In this document: positions 37,801 to 50,359 of the stretch, piece after piece
Layout of the letters: each line of letters begins with the position of its first letter
How positions within the stretch are numbered: the first letter of the stretch is position 1
DNA from: Heliocidaris tuberculata
Taxonomy: Eukaryota; Echinodermata; Echinoidea; Camarodonta; Echinometridae
DNA length: 64,000 bases
Direction: 5' to 3'
NCBI GenBank assembly: GCA_025618425.1
Contig: CM046832.1
Span: 69,237,707-69,301,706, forward strand
Made by a program: the position numbers and the translations under genes
Notes under the pieces: generated by a model
What the model saw: only the letters and a program-made list of their open reading frames with translations
Database searches by the model: none
What the model was told of the DNA's origin: nothing

Positions 37801-40729
37801 CATAACTATTTATTTCACTACAAATGAGGTTGCAATAGTGATACATCAAGTAAGTTATGCTACTCCTGAGCCTTAACAAATTCCTGAAAGGCAAGCTCCA
37901 TTACTTATAAAAAGATGAAGGAACATAACGATCATTCAGAGTTTGTCCACATTGCTAACCTCTTGTTAATGGTAACCTGGAGGTTTCTGTATTAAGTCTA
38001 CAGGGAATGAAGAGAATTCAGTAGTCTTGTTTCATATGAGAATAAATAAGTCTTGTACAAGCAGAACTGACAACAGAACGAATCAACAACTTTATTGTCA
38101 ATACCATGGGCATGTATGCCAATTATGTTTAATGTCCTCATACTCACTGACATACACAATCGATGTAATTAACATGAGGAATGCAATTAACATACGTCTA
38201 GAAAACTTGTTGAATTTACAGTTACAGGCAGTTGTATTCTTTTCAAAATCAGAAGTACATTATCCACTTTTAAAAATACTTCATCCCTTTTGCATCCCTA
38301 AATTTAGTGGTTGTGTGAGCATGTGATAAGTTACAAAATAATTCTAACTGGAAAACTTGTGCAGATGTGAAAAGGATTATAATTTGCTTTTAAGTATAAT
38401 AACAACAATTTGGCAACACTTTAATTTTTCAATTTTTCAATTTATTTTTTGACCATTACTAGTACACGTATCCACATTGATTTCTGAATAGCTCCCTCTT
38501 TGACAAAAGCAAGATTTTCATTTCTTACAAAGGAGTTACAGAACTAGCGACCTTGAAATTTCATAGGCAGTATCTATACAATGTCTACTAAACCTGTGCA
38601 AAGTTTTGCAGCATTTTGTGTAAGTCTGCAAAAGGGATGAAGTACCTCTAATATCTCCTTTGAATTAAAACAAAGAAAAGAAGTTTAAACATTTGCATGC
38701 TAAAAATCTCATATTTCAGGATCCTGTCAATCCCTTTTTTCACAAATAAACCTTGAAGAAATATTTCAAAATATCATTTTCAAGGCTTTGCACGCAAATG
38801 TCTGGATATATGTATTTATAAATTGGTAGCCCACCGGGTGTTTTGATTCTTACAGCATACTCAGGCCTACTACTAGTCGAAACACACTGGACTGATTTGA
38901 TAGCAGTCCCATAGATCTATGAATCACTTCCAGCAGACACTTCAAATAAAACTCCAGGAACTTCTGAGTGACCAGTAAACAAATCTGTCTAAATCCTCTA
39001 GCTTTTTATGCAAGAAATAGGATTCCAGCATGGCATATCTCAATAAATATGTCAGATTATATTTGGGGGCCCTCCAAAGAAAACGAGAACATAAACATCA
39101 CCCACTACAGCTTACACATGCTTCTATATGGCAGATAAATCACTTTCAAACTTGTGATATTTAAATCCTGTCCAGAGTATGACTGACCAATATAATAAAG
39201 TCAGAGCAATTCTTGATTATCCCATCAAAAGCTTTAAGCTTAAAGCAAAATTATATTCTTAAAGGAAAAGCAAAATTATATTCTTAAAGAAAAATCATAT
39301 TTTTATCATAAAGTCTACATTTGTATATGGGATCAATTGTTTGGGATAATGTCAATCCAGACTTCTACAACAGCAACTATATTCTCCTGGAAAGAACATA
39401 TCTCTTTTACTTTGCTCACCAAGAATACTGAAATTATACTCTTCCTCTCTAATATACATCCTAATAAAATACTAAACTTTTGTCCTGTTCTGTAATACAT
39501 GATGATGATACTAATTACACACATTTCTGCTCACTTGTATTTACATATACATGTATAATGAATTTTTAACAACCAAAGTACTATGGAAAGTCATAAAATG
39601 AAATTTCACTTTTTTCTCTTCAACCTAAGAAAAAAAAAATACCAAGAAAAATGGCTCACCATTGATTGATTCTTGGTCTTAAGACATCCACCAGTGATTA
39701 GAGAGCTTATAGTACATGCAAATGTCATTGCTGAATGACTGCTAAACATTATGAATCACATCCAGCTGTAGTGTCAGATAGAGTTGATCAAACTTAGGAT
39801 AGACAAGTTAAACAAATAATATAGGCCTAATCATCACAGGCAACAACATTTCAATACAAACTTTATATATAGTTCTAATAGTCTAACATCTTTACTAGAA
39901 AGATTGCATGATACCAGCACTTACAAATACATGTATATGTGAACATACCCAGTACCAATCTTCTCCCATGCCCCCCTCCTACTCCATCCCACCCTAAAAA
40001 AGAGATGTACATCAAGTCATGAAAAATTATAATGGACCCTGTAAACAAACAAATGATATTAAATGTGAAAATCCCAAGTTGAGATACTGGTACATATGCA
40101 GTGTGTGACTATGCGTAATAGACAGAAGGATTTGGATTTACTGGACTTGCAATTAACTCTAAAGTTTAATGTTACAAGGCAATGATTGGGCCAGGTCCAT
40201 CCTTCAAATTTGAGACAAACATCTCTGCCCTCGCAGAACTCCAAACTGATTGAATTATCCTATCATGTCTGCTAATCACACATTGGTGGCCAGCAAAGCC
40301 GATGACAGTAAGAACTATCTACAGGCACCATTTGTCATATCCTGTAGGATGTTGGTGTGATGTATGGCAGAACCAACCCTTTGACCAGCGTTAGGGAGAC
40401 CCCCTTTGGACAGACGGAAACCCTGCCCACTCCCCAGGGGATGAAGACACATTCAGAAGGATTTGTCAACTAAATTATTGCTAATCTTCTAAGAGATGAG
40501 TTACTTCCAAAGTCATGTTAAAGCAAAAAGAAATCTTCCTCCACATAAAAGAGTGTTGAATGATGGAACGTCCTGGCTGGGGAGACGTATCCTTTATCTG
40601 GAGGTTCTCCAATTAGGCTGCCAAAACAGACTTCTTAAAAATGAGTTCTAAACTTGATTTAGCATATTTTTAACATATGAAAAACAGCAGCATTTCACAC
40701 CTTGATCAAGGCTTATATAAAGGCAATTG
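34833..40729. other. DMTF1 intron; no gene seen
   Basis: About 5.9 kb of non-coding DNA. CT tract at 36058-36088. A 25-bp local duplication of GCAAAATTATATTCTTAAAG at 39244-39291. The open frame on minus 37541-37894 has no recognisable features. Confidence 0.5.
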
Positions 40730-40894
40730 AACATGCCATGGGTACCTGGTAGAAAGAAATTCTTCGAATGCTTGAGTGCCTTATCAATTGCAGAGCTCTC
40801 AGGGAGAACAGTATAAATACTGATGAGGCTACCTTGGGTAAAAAAGACATACAGGTGTATTATTATTATTATTAATATTATCATTATCATTATC

Positions 40895-40936
<42 letters not shown>

Positions 40937-40990
40937 TATCAATTATAATTATTAATATTATTATTACTATTATTACTATTATTGTTATCA
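40730..40990 (+). mobile_element. Candidate SINE-like copy 2 with long ATT/TCATTA tail
   Basis: Shares GGGTACCTGGTAGAAAGAAA and GAATGCTTGAGTGCCTTATC with 30811-30990. The tail is a 130-bp microsatellite of ATT and TCATTA units (40858-40990). Confidence 0.45.
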
Positions 40991-41657
40991 TGTTTAAAAT
41001 TGAACATAAAATTTAGCAATGTTCAATATAAATGTTTTAATCATGACATCAAACCATCTTTCTTATCTTTTTTTGTGAGCAAACTTGTATTTACTTCAAG
41101 AGTTACTTCAGTGATGATTTATCCATGAAAAGGAAGGAATTTATAATTTTTTTTGAAGACGTTCTGCCACAACTAATTTGTCACTGCTTAAGAGTCAGTT
41201 TGTATGCACTGCTAATCAGGCCCGTAATCCCCTCAACTGGGAGGTGGAAATGCTTGATAAGACAGAGTTTAGCTTAAGAAGGGATTCCTCAAGCTGTCAC
41301 TGATCATACCCTGAAGATCCCGTTCCCAGACAGGATCCAAACCTGACAGAGTTTTGACCCTGGGTATTCCTGGAGCCTGCTATGTGGTTGTATATGCAGT
41401 GACCTAGACATTAATTAACATTCATGTTGAGCTTTGGTGTTGGGGTATTACAAACAAGATTGCCTGGGGAAATTTGTCAATGAGCAAGCAAATTTCAATC
41501 AAAATTATTCTCCGAAATATTTAAATCTTTAGGTCCATCAAATATACAGGGAGAGTAGGACAATAGTGTAGGTGTTCAGGGAAATGCTGTAGCTCATCAT
41601 CCATGGCTAAAAAAACAAATTATATTTTCATAGTACTCTAATTGTACTGCTTAAATA

Positions 41658-42893
41658 GGGTTTTCACGGGCACGCAAACAATTCACGCAGGATGCAAATA
41701 TTGAAAAAATGGCAAAGACCAACATTCGTATTTAAGGTTACAAAAGTTTGCCAAACATGCGCAGGGTTTCAGAAGCATTGTCATTTGTTCGTGGGAGTCG
41801 TTTTTAGTTCGGCAGGAATTCTAAACAAGTTTGAAATTTCTTGCCAACATCTCCAGCATCCCAGGTCATGAAAAAGCTTTGTCATACATGTATGTGCACT
41901 ACCTACTCACAACGTGCATGATATTCGCAAAATCTTTGTGAAATCCAAAACAGATTCCGACAGTTTGGAGAATATCTCGAACATGTCTGATTATTTCTTG
42001 TGTTGTTCGCATTTTAGTCACATGTTCTTCGTCAGCGTTGTCACTACGGTGGTCGGCACCGGTCGGAACCTTCCACCACTCGAAATATCCGACCGGCACT
42101 CAAGGCAATATCACACCCGCCCGCCCGGCACTAATTTCTTCACTGACAAAGAAAAAAATACGATTTTGACCTACAAAACATGCAACTGTGGTTTAAGCCA
42201 GTAATCTGACAGCACTCACAGCAGATATATGTACAAAGTAAACCAAATACTAGTACAGTAGTTACAATGCTTAATGCTGCAGCTACAGTACAGTGTGTAC
42301 TGTGCAGATACATGATATTTTTACTGGTTAACTGTAACTTATAAGCCCTGAAAACTGACTAGTTTTTGTCCCCCTGAACCCCGTGGCAAGGTGTCAGGCA
42401 ATAAAATTTCCACCACTAAAAAGTCCCTGGTGACAACCCTGTTCTTCGTGTATGTGGAGTGGCCATAGTTCAGTAACGTCACACGACATTCACAGATATG
42501 TTGTGAGAACTACGCACAAACTGCACAAGAATTGTTTATGGCTCCATTGTCAAAGTATTTCTCCGAATGTTGGTCAGCCTCCTCACCAGTACATAACACC
42601 CTTGGGTTCCAAGGGTGAGGAATTTAAGAAAATAGAAACCATGTGTAAATTCCTCCCAACAAGGGTACCGACAAGGGTAATAAATTAGTGATGCCTACTT
42701 TCAATCTCCAAAGTTGTTTTAGTCCTCCCAAACCAACTCCCTGGGATGTCATAAGGCCATATTTCACTCAATATGGACCAATAAATGTGTCAGTGCATAC
42801 TTTAACCTGCAAAATTGCTGCAGAGAAGCCTGACTTTTACATTTATCGACATTTGCATCCTTCGCGAATCATTCGCATGCCCCCGTGAAAACT
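41658..42893. mobile_element. 1.24-kb TIR element with exon-like ORF
   Basis: Left end GGGTTTTCACGGGCACGC continues ACAATTCACGCAGGATGCAAAT. The right end reverse-complemented is GAGTTTTCACGGGGGCATGC, then GATTCGCGAAGGATGCAAAT. The inverted match covers about 43 bp. Target duplication was not clear. Internal sequence at 41900-42140 is CpG-rich relative to the surroundings and contains an ORF with a consensus splice donor. Confidence 0.65.
41911..42012 (-). CDS. Candidate first coding exon, unknown protein
   Basis: From the ATG at 42012 (context CTAAAATGC) 34 codons read MRTTQEIIRHVRDIL, then QTVGICFGFHKDFANIMHV, ending at a consensus donor GTT|GTGAGTAGG in phase 0. Upstream DNA is CpG-rich. 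It lies within the TIR element at 41658-42893 and on the same strand as DMTF1, in its 13.8-kb intron. The next DMTF1 exon (32918) starts in phase 0, so splicing would be frame-compatible. It could be a transposon exon, a captured host exon, or chance. Function unknown. Confidence 0.3.
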
Positions 42894-43140
42894 CACTTTT
42901 AGTGTCAAATGTTGAAACATATGTTGAGTAATTAATTACAGTGCTTGAAATTGTAATGCAAGGTAAAAAAAGCATTCTTGCTTGTCACTTTACATGTTAT
43001 ATACATCATTAAAGGTGCAAAATAAACTTAATTTTACCTTTGAAGTAATAAATACAGCCATGGAAAAAATTATTAGACCAGCTCCTTTTAAAGGCCTATA
43101 TGGTGAGTGTTGGCTATATCAGTAATTGAATTTTCAGAAT

Positions 43141-43903
43141 GACTTCTACTAGTTAACTCAAAATGAGTGGATGACTACTCCCCAAAACAATTAGCCTGTG
43201 CAATAACTAACTCCTCGGAAAATTACCGCCATAATCAAACCCTAGAACAATTAACCCGGACAATTATCACTAAAGGACAATTACACCTAAGGGCACCCCA
43301 ACGGATAAATACTTCAGAACAACTAACAGAATGTAAATATCCTAGGGGCTAACTGTCCTCAGTGATATTATCCAGGGGTAGGGGTTTTGGAAAAAGTGTC
43401 CTGACAGAAGTGGTCTGGGGATAATTGTCCAGGAGGTATGCCTGATTGTCTGGTAAAGCCATGTTCACTCCTCTGGAGGAAGTTTGTTCAACTTGGTGGA
43501 AAATTGCTACATTAATGATAGCAGCCATTCCTTGTGGCATGCTGTCCGAAAGGTGTTGCATTTTTTTCTCTCCTTACAGCAGCTCATTCATGTTGCAGGA
43601 ATGTGTTATTGTTTCATAAAGTAATTTCCTAATACCTTTAATTTTTGTGTCACACACAATAGTCTCAGTAGAATAATGAGCAGGCCATGGAGCTCAGACT
43701 AAGAGAAGTAACACTTGACATTCATCCTCGCAGACATTTATACTCTATTTGGTGGTCCAAAACGCTTTCTCACAGGAAAAAAAGGGGTGTGGTAATTGCC
43801 TGGGGAAATTTGTCCGGAGCTATTTGTCCCGGGTGTGTTCATCCTAGCGGTAACTGTCCTGGGGTAATTGTCATAGGGTAATTGTTCTAGTTAGTAGCAG
43901 TCC
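43141..43903. mobile_element. Foldback-like element built of GGTAATTGTCC motifs
   Basis: The left half is full of CAATTA.CC.GGACAATTA-type motifs (AGAACAATTAACCCGGACAA, AAAGGACAATTACACC) and the right half of their reverse complement (CTGGGGTAATTGTCATAGGG, GGGTAATTGTTCTAG, TGGGGATAATTGTCCAGG). Ends GACTTCTACTAGTTAACTC and, reverse-complemented, GACTGCTACTAACTAGAAC are inverted. No ORF of interest. Confidence 0.6.
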
Positions 43904-46692
43904 AATAATCATGAATTAGCTGTTGATAATCATTTTCCTACTGCCATAGACAATGGACTCAACACTACTCCTATACCCCCAAATGGCTAGTTAGTTGAAA
44001 TGGTTTCCATAATTCATCGCAGCTACAAAAATTCACAAAATATCTAATTAAATTGACCTTGCAATCTTTATTTTATTTTTGTATATCCTTCAACCAAGTT
44101 TGGGTAAATTCGTCAGAACTATCTTGGTAACAAGATTGTTTATATATTTGACTTTATCATAATACTACTACATGTATCTCTGACCTCTTGAACGAAAAAT
44201 CTAATAGAATTATCCCTTCAAATTTACACATACATTTACTTGAGCAAAAGTTATTACTTTTCATAATTCACAAATAACAAATATACAGACAACCAGAAAT
44301 CATAATTCCTACAGCATCGCAGAGGACGTATAAAAATACAGTAGCCAGTCATTTAGGATATCACCTGTCTGCAATATTTTTTTTTATTGATTCACACCTC
44401 AGTTTCCCTAAGACCAAACAACGGTAGCTTGATAAATGTCACCTTAAGGACATTAACCGTTCTAAAGCTCCTCACGTAAATGTTGACTTCTCAATGTCCC
44501 CTTACTGTGCGTGTAGACGGTGAGTCTAATCACTAAAGATAGCACACATAATTGCCCAAGGAACATGACGGCACAGACATCATCCGCGCGATTATTTGGA
44601 GTGTATTCCGTAAAAAGGAAATGGGGAATCAACTTTCATCGTGCTGTAATACAGTGACTCAAGGAATGTAGTATTTCATAGTGTGATATTATCAGCTGGT
44701 GTCTGTCCCAAAAAGATGTAACATGAAGAAAAGGGAACGACATCGTGGATTAGGTTGCTCAGACAATTACCCTATCTCAGAAATGCACCTGCAGAAGGAA
44801 ACTTTCTTTCTAAAAGCAATAGCAGAATCATCATGAATCCTTCATAGTCCATGATGAAGAAATGTCATGTTATTTTTAGACAGCCATGTTTCAGACAAAT
44901 GAATGGAAGATTTTGAGGTTTTTCTCTCCTTTTTTTTCTTCCAATTTCACCTTAGCTTACAAAATATCTTCAATATTCTTTACTTTGTATCATTCACTTC
45001 TAATGTTTTTGGAAAGTGGGAAATTCAAACCACTCAATATTCATTGGAGAAATCTTATTAAAATTCAATCCAAAATAAAAACATATTTGGAAGAAACTCA
45101 CAGAATGCATTTGCTTACAGGCTGTTGCTGTTATTGTTTTGAAGAGATGAAGCTCCGTATTCTATCACCTAGCAACAAGGTGCTTCTCCAGTCAAAAGGA
45201 TGCCATCCCACCTGTTTCCTTGTGATGATGATACTCTCCGGACAGGTGTGGCTACAGGGATGACATCCAATCCTTCATTCCTCTACCTGTATGCCAACTT
45301 TGTTGGTAGGATTTGTTGTGTCTGAAGTCCAGTACAGACTTGTCAATCATCTCTTCGGAATGGGGGACCCTTAGGGTTTCGGTGATTCAGTTTGCATGCC
45401 CCATTCCTGGCAACTTGTCAGTACACTTGGGGGATCGATTATCGATTATATTATTTTCAACCTTCCTGTATTGTGTTTTGTTCTTCTTTGTAATTATACA
45501 TGTATGTTCTTTAATTTGCCAAATAAAATAATAATAATAACCTCTGATGTGTTGACAAGTTTTCGGTTCATCAGCAATCTATTCCTTCTAAATTCCTCTA
45601 GCCATCTTTACATCTCCTCTCCTAGTACATTCTACTCCACTCTCCTTGGTACTTTTATCTCGGTCTCTTTCTCCTGTCTCTCTCATGTCTGTCGGCCTGT
45701 CTGTCTCTCCATCATTCTCTCTCTTTCCTCTCTATATTTTAATATATACTCTCCGACTTACCACATTTCCTACCCCTTTTCCTTTCTCTTTTTTCCTCTC
45801 TTCTCTCTTCTTCCTTTCTCTCTCTTCCCTCTCCCCCCTCTCCCATTCTCCCTTTCTCTCTCTCTCTCTCTCTCTCTGCATCAACAATTTTCTCAATCTT
45901 TATTTATGGTACTTGTAAAATTATACATGATGTAAACATTTCTGTACTTTTAATACGGACAACTTTCAGGTCTTGAATGAAAATTGCAGCCTTAAGCTGT
46001 GAAGGAAGGAAATCAAACTATGGGATGTCACTTCTAGTAGATGTAACACAACTTTTCATCTTTTGCATCCAGATATTGAAATGCTTTTGACAAGGGTGAG
46101 ATAGGCAGTCCAACACTGTCCACAGCAATCACGTCTAGCTCTCTAATCCTGACTAGACCCTGTCCAGCTAGGGCTCCCTAGGGAAGCAACCTTCACAAGT
46201 AGAAGGAAATCAATAGTGGCACATCACATCAATAGCCCTTGTGAAACTCTTTTTCCCATCTATTCTGCCTTTAAAATAAGCAAACCTACTCATTTCATTT
46301 CAATGTGTTAACCCTATTTCAATCTTTTCATCATCATACTTCATTTTGTATAATGCTTGAGTTTCTCTTCCTTTTTTTGTTCTTAGTTTTTTCCTGTCAT
46401 TGTAAGAGGTTGTCTTTCTTTGTGTCTCCTATATTACAGGCACATCATGCTTCAGGCAGTAACAAAGGGCTGTTAGCTCGCTAGCTAGAATAATACTGCC
46501 CTCACAAACTCTTTTTGTTGCCACAGAATAGGGTAAGTGAGCTGAAGACATGTGATGATAATGAAGATTGTGATTATGATGATGATCATCATGATCATGA
46601 TCATGATGAGAATGATGATGATTGTGATGACGATGATAATGAATTTGATATCTTGATAATGATGATATCTCATTGTATCTCACGTTTCTCAC
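43904..46692. other. DMTF1 intron; no gene seen
   Basis: Non-coding. CT-rich tract at 45700-45880 and a GAT/ATC microsatellite at 46545-46665 next to the DMTF1 exon donor. Open frames at 45396-45935 (plus) are low-complexity. Confidence 0.5.
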
Positions 46693-46859
46693 CTGCTGTG
46701 GTAATACTGCATCAGTACCTATAAGCTGAGCCTCACTGCTGATTGCATGTTCCTCTCCAACACTCACTTGTGATTGGCCAATGCTTGCAGTCATGTGATC
46801 ATTATTACTATGTAAGTCGTCACCTGGGTGTACTATAGTTGATGCATCTGTAGACAGTT
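46693..46859 (-). CDS. DMTF1: DMTF1 transactivation-region exon
   Basis: After a split Glu codon the exon reads LSTDASTIVHPGDDLHSNND then HMTASIGQSQVSVGEEHAIS and SEAQLIGTDAVLPQQ. Acceptor TTTTTTCTTTTCAG is strong; donor CAGCAG|GTGAGAAA is good. 167 bp, phase 1 to phase 0. The intron before it is about 10.5 kb and the one after it about 13.8 kb. No domain, but codon phases fit exactly and the region is rich in Ser, Gln and acidic residues like the vertebrate DMTF1 C-terminal half. The open frame runs on into a GAT/ATC repeat downstream, which is intron. Confidence 0.72.
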
Positions 46860-47321
46860 CTGAAAAGAAAAAACAAACAAGTAAAATTTCAACACTGAAC
46901 TGTAAGGATGCTACTGCATGATACATTTGGATGATGGCAGGTACATTTTAATTTTTTTCTTTCATTTAGAATGAATTTACATAAATTTACTGAGATCTTC
47001 TTAGAAAGGACTAAAATAGGCTGCTTCTCTAACAATATTAACTAGAGGTGTCATAAACATAAAGTTTCATTAAAAAGGTAAATATATACACGAACAAGTA
47101 ATACTTGTATCAAATTGAAAGTTTCCTTCACAAATGCTCAGGCAGCTGCATGTGGTTGTTAATTTAGCAAATTAATCAAAATTCAATCAATTCAATGGTT
47201 GATTACATACTAGAGCTTATGAGCACCTATACTCACACATGTCATACATGTATGTAGATCATATCTGATGGATAAATTGGTTCTCTCATGTGACAGTGAC
47301 TTATTATATATGCTTGCCAAA

Positions 47322-47685
47322 AATAATTATGGCCTGATTACTTTAAGAGTGCACCTGTGGACATACATGTAGAGCAGAATTATCTCTTGCCTACATGTAC
47401 ATGTACATATGTGAATGTGCAGATTCACTCTGTTACAGACAACTTTGCATTATGACAACAACGAAAAAAGAACAAGAGTACATTCGACCTTTACAATGAT
47501 CAAGAGTTTAAAAATAATCATGGCCTGATTAATATAAAAGTGCACCTGTGGATATACATATACATCAGAATTATCTCTTGCCTACATGTATGTGAGCGTG
47601 CAGATTCACTTTGTTACAGACAACTTTTGCCTATGACAACAAAAAAGAATGAGAGTGCATTCAACTTTCACAATGATCAAGAGTT
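47322..47685 (+). repeat. Two-copy tandem duplication, about 180 bp
   Basis: Copy 1 (47322-47511) and copy 2 (47512-47685) share, in order, TGGCCTGATTA, AGTGCACCTGTGGA, CAGAATTATCTCTTGCCTAC, GTGCAGATTCACT, TGTTACAGACAACTTT and ACAATGATCAAGAGTTT. Confidence 0.85.
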
Positions 47686-48478
47686 TGATTTCATTGAATA
47701 ATGAGATATTCAATTTATAAGAAATTTTGTACTTTGAAACACTTGTAGATAATGTAAAAATAACAATTCTATGTAATGGTATTTGATGTACATTATAAAC
47801 ATTATCAGCATGATAAATACATCTACATATTTTAAAAACATTAAATATAAAGCAACTCAGTCTCTGTGAGGGAGGGGACACAATATTCTGATCTGACAAG
47901 CAACAACAACAAAAAAATTATTCCACACAAAGTCAGGTCAATAAATATTTTCCTGCGAGGATTAATGCACTTCTTCCTTCATCTGCATTACATGGATAAA
48001 ATTACTACAAGGTAACCTACATTATATACGTGTCCAAGTGGCCATGGACCCCAAAATAGCATTGATGACGTACAAAAATATCCACATGCATCATTGGTAT
48101 TCAAAGACAAAAATAACTGAAATAGACCTAAAATGTGAACTTGAACATTATTTTTTTTTCTTTTCTGCAGACAGCACGCTATCCACCTGACACGCTTCCA
48201 TGATACCCTGACACATAGAGGTCAAGAGGAAGTAGTCCTGAAGAGATAAGACCTCGTAGATCTCCTAAAATGTTTGCGATTGACGAAAATCTCAGCAAGA
48301 TATGGAACATGAATGATGTTCAAGGAGAGGATATTTGAATTATTGTATGAATGTTAAATGAACTTCCCCCTCAGTATTTTTTCCACACTGGAAGGTGAAA
48401 AGTGATGATTTCCAAGCTAATGAATAGTGCACTAGTTCTCCAGCAGTTAAAGGACTGTTGAACCCACACTCCTGTGAC

Positions 48479-48699
48479 AATAAGCCAGTTCATAAATGCA
48501 GTTTGCACAAGTGCAGAAAAAGGTCATTTGTACTGAGAACAATTGTGTCATTTTGTACGCATCATGATGCGAACAACAGTATGATTTTACAGGTTAAACA
48601 AAGTAGCACATCGACCAAAACAAATGTGCCTGCACGTACAAATTAGGGTCATTTCAAAGGCCATTTGTTCCATATGTACTAATTACGAACTGGCTTATT
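48479..48699. mobile_element. MITE with TIR AATAAGCCAGTTCGTAAT, copy 1
   Basis: Left AATAAGCCAGTTCATAAATG and right ATTACGAACTGGCTTATT are inverted. A second copy is at 52618-52838. Confidence 0.8.
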
Positions 48700-48822
48700 G
48701 CTATGTGGTCAACTTGCTACATTTACATGTAACCAAATTCCTAACTTCACTCATGAACCCAACACCATGCATAACCCTAAACACCCTAAAAAAATCTATA
48801 ACCCAATCACAACCCACGCTTT

Positions 48823-48968
48823 GGGCCCTCTTGCATAAAAAGTTGCATTTACGCAAGTCAAAAAATTAAACACAAGTCCCAAATAAGCGATTCTGATTGG
48901 CTGAAAATTAAATTACGTTTAATTTCTTTGAGTTGCTTTCAAACGTAACTTTTTATGCAAGAGGGCCC
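48823..48968. mobile_element. Palindromic MITE with TIR GGGCCCTCTTGCATAAAAAG
   Basis: The 22-bp left end GGGCCCTCTTGCATAAAAAG(TT) is exactly inverted at the right end. The centre has GATTCTGATTGGCTGAAAAT. 146 bp. Similar in plan to the copies at 60159 and 34695. Confidence 0.85.
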
Positions 48969-49828
48969 TGGCCATATATTTTTGTAAAAAATAAAGCCCA
49001 AAGCAAAACAGTGAGTTCACTGATTAAAATTGTGGGTATTCTCTGAATATTTATGTCAAAATATCAAAATTCAGTAAATTTGCACATTATTTACATGAAG
49101 GTCATGCCTTCTGCCTAGTTCAAATCAAATAACTAAACCTTAACATTTTAGGATGAAATAAGGGAATGCCCAGGGCAGTCTCGCCTGCATCACACAATTT
49201 TCACTTGGGGAAAAATCAAAGATTTTGGGGCACTTAAGGGGTCCTGAGCACCCCCCCCCCCCCATGTGAGCCAGGTACCCCATTTGTATAACTTTAAAAA
49301 ACCCTTCAAGTAAGATTTATTGGATGGTGAAGTTCACTGAAATCAAGCTGTGTGTTTTTAATAAAGAACCAGAATATGTGTACATGAAATAATTGCAATA
49401 GGGACACTTTTGGGGGGGTTCCCCCTTCATCAGACCCCTTGAAGATAATGATCTACTATACTTGAACAACTTGAAGTCTCCTTCCCCTAAAAATGATTCC
49501 TACCTAGTTTGGTTACAATCTACATATGGCAATATGTTTTACAGAAGAAGGTAAAATGTCAATTTGGTGTCACAGGCTTGGGGGGGGGGGGGGGGGGAGG
49601 GGGCTTCCTCCCCCACTCCATTCCCTCCTTAGGGATACATGTAGGTACCCTATTTGCATTAATTTAGATCCTCTTTGTGCAAGGATGATTATTACCTAGT
49701 TTGGTTAGAACTCGGCCTTGCATTTAAAAAAAAAATCATTTTCACAATAGGGGCACTAAAGGGGTGCTGCCCCTGAGCCCCCTTGGAGGCAAGGTACCCT
49801 TGAGGTCTCCTTCCTCTAAGGATGATAC
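48969..49828. other. DMTF1 intron; homopolymer C/G runs
   Basis: Non-coding, with long C run (49250-49263) and G run (49578-49598), and related GGGGCACTTAAGGGGTCCTG / GGGGCACTAAAGGGGTGCTG segments suggesting an older degenerate repeat. Confidence 0.45.
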
Positions 49829-49836
49829 CTACAAAC

Positions 49837-50359
49837 TAGTGCTGGTATCGACACGCCTGATGTCGCCACTATGGCGACAAAAGTACTGGTTTTGGACTTT
49901 GCCGACATGTCGACACGCATGCTCCGATGGCGACATAAAATGGGTCTTATATAATTACACGATCGCTGCGTATCTAGCTGCGACTGGTATACATTACGTA
50001 CATGTACATGCCTAGATATGCGACACTAGCTGACTCGAACCGCATGACTTTCATTAATGCTTGATAAAATGGATCATACAAAACAAATTTTGGGGCAAAT
50101 AGTTGACAGTGTGCATCTTTGAGAACTGTAAGTGAGTATGACTGCGAGTGTGAGCCCGTGAGGACATAGTGCATGTATTCCATGGAAAGCTCTTGTGAAT
50201 TTGTGTCGGGTAACTCTGGTTTAATAGTGTACGGTCACTACGGGAGCGACCTGAGTTTAGACTTGTTTGACTCATGTCCAGATGTCGACACATGTCGACA
50301 TCGGCGTTAATTTTATAGCGACATGGCGACATAGATTTTCCATGCCGACACCAGCACTA
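49837..50359. mobile_element. hAT-like non-autonomous element, 8-bp TSD CTACAAAC
   Basis: CTACAAAC flanks both sides (49829-49836, 50360-50367). Ends are TAGTGCTGGTATCGACA and, reverse-complemented, TAGTGCTGGTGTCGGCA. TAGTG fits the hAT terminal consensus YARNG. The arms are rich in TGTCGACA and TGGCGACA motifs. 523 bp, no transposase. Confidence 0.8.

Noticed and set aside
37541..37894. 117-codon open frame, minus strand
   Set aside because: No recognisable features and no splice context linking it to DMTF1; probably chance.
40858..40990. CRISPR-like or regulated repeat array
   Set aside because: Simple ATT/TCATTA microsatellite without spacers.
43050..43085. TACAGCCATGGAAAAAATTA resembles a Tc1/mariner end
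   Set aside because: No matching inverted end was found nearby, so it is at most a fragment.
45396..45935. 179-codon open frame rich in Leu, Phe and Ser
   Set aside because: Runs through CT-rich simple sequence; no motif or splice support.
46515..46724. Asp/His-rich open frames on both strands
   Set aside because: Translate a GAT/ATC microsatellite next to the DMTF1 exon donor.
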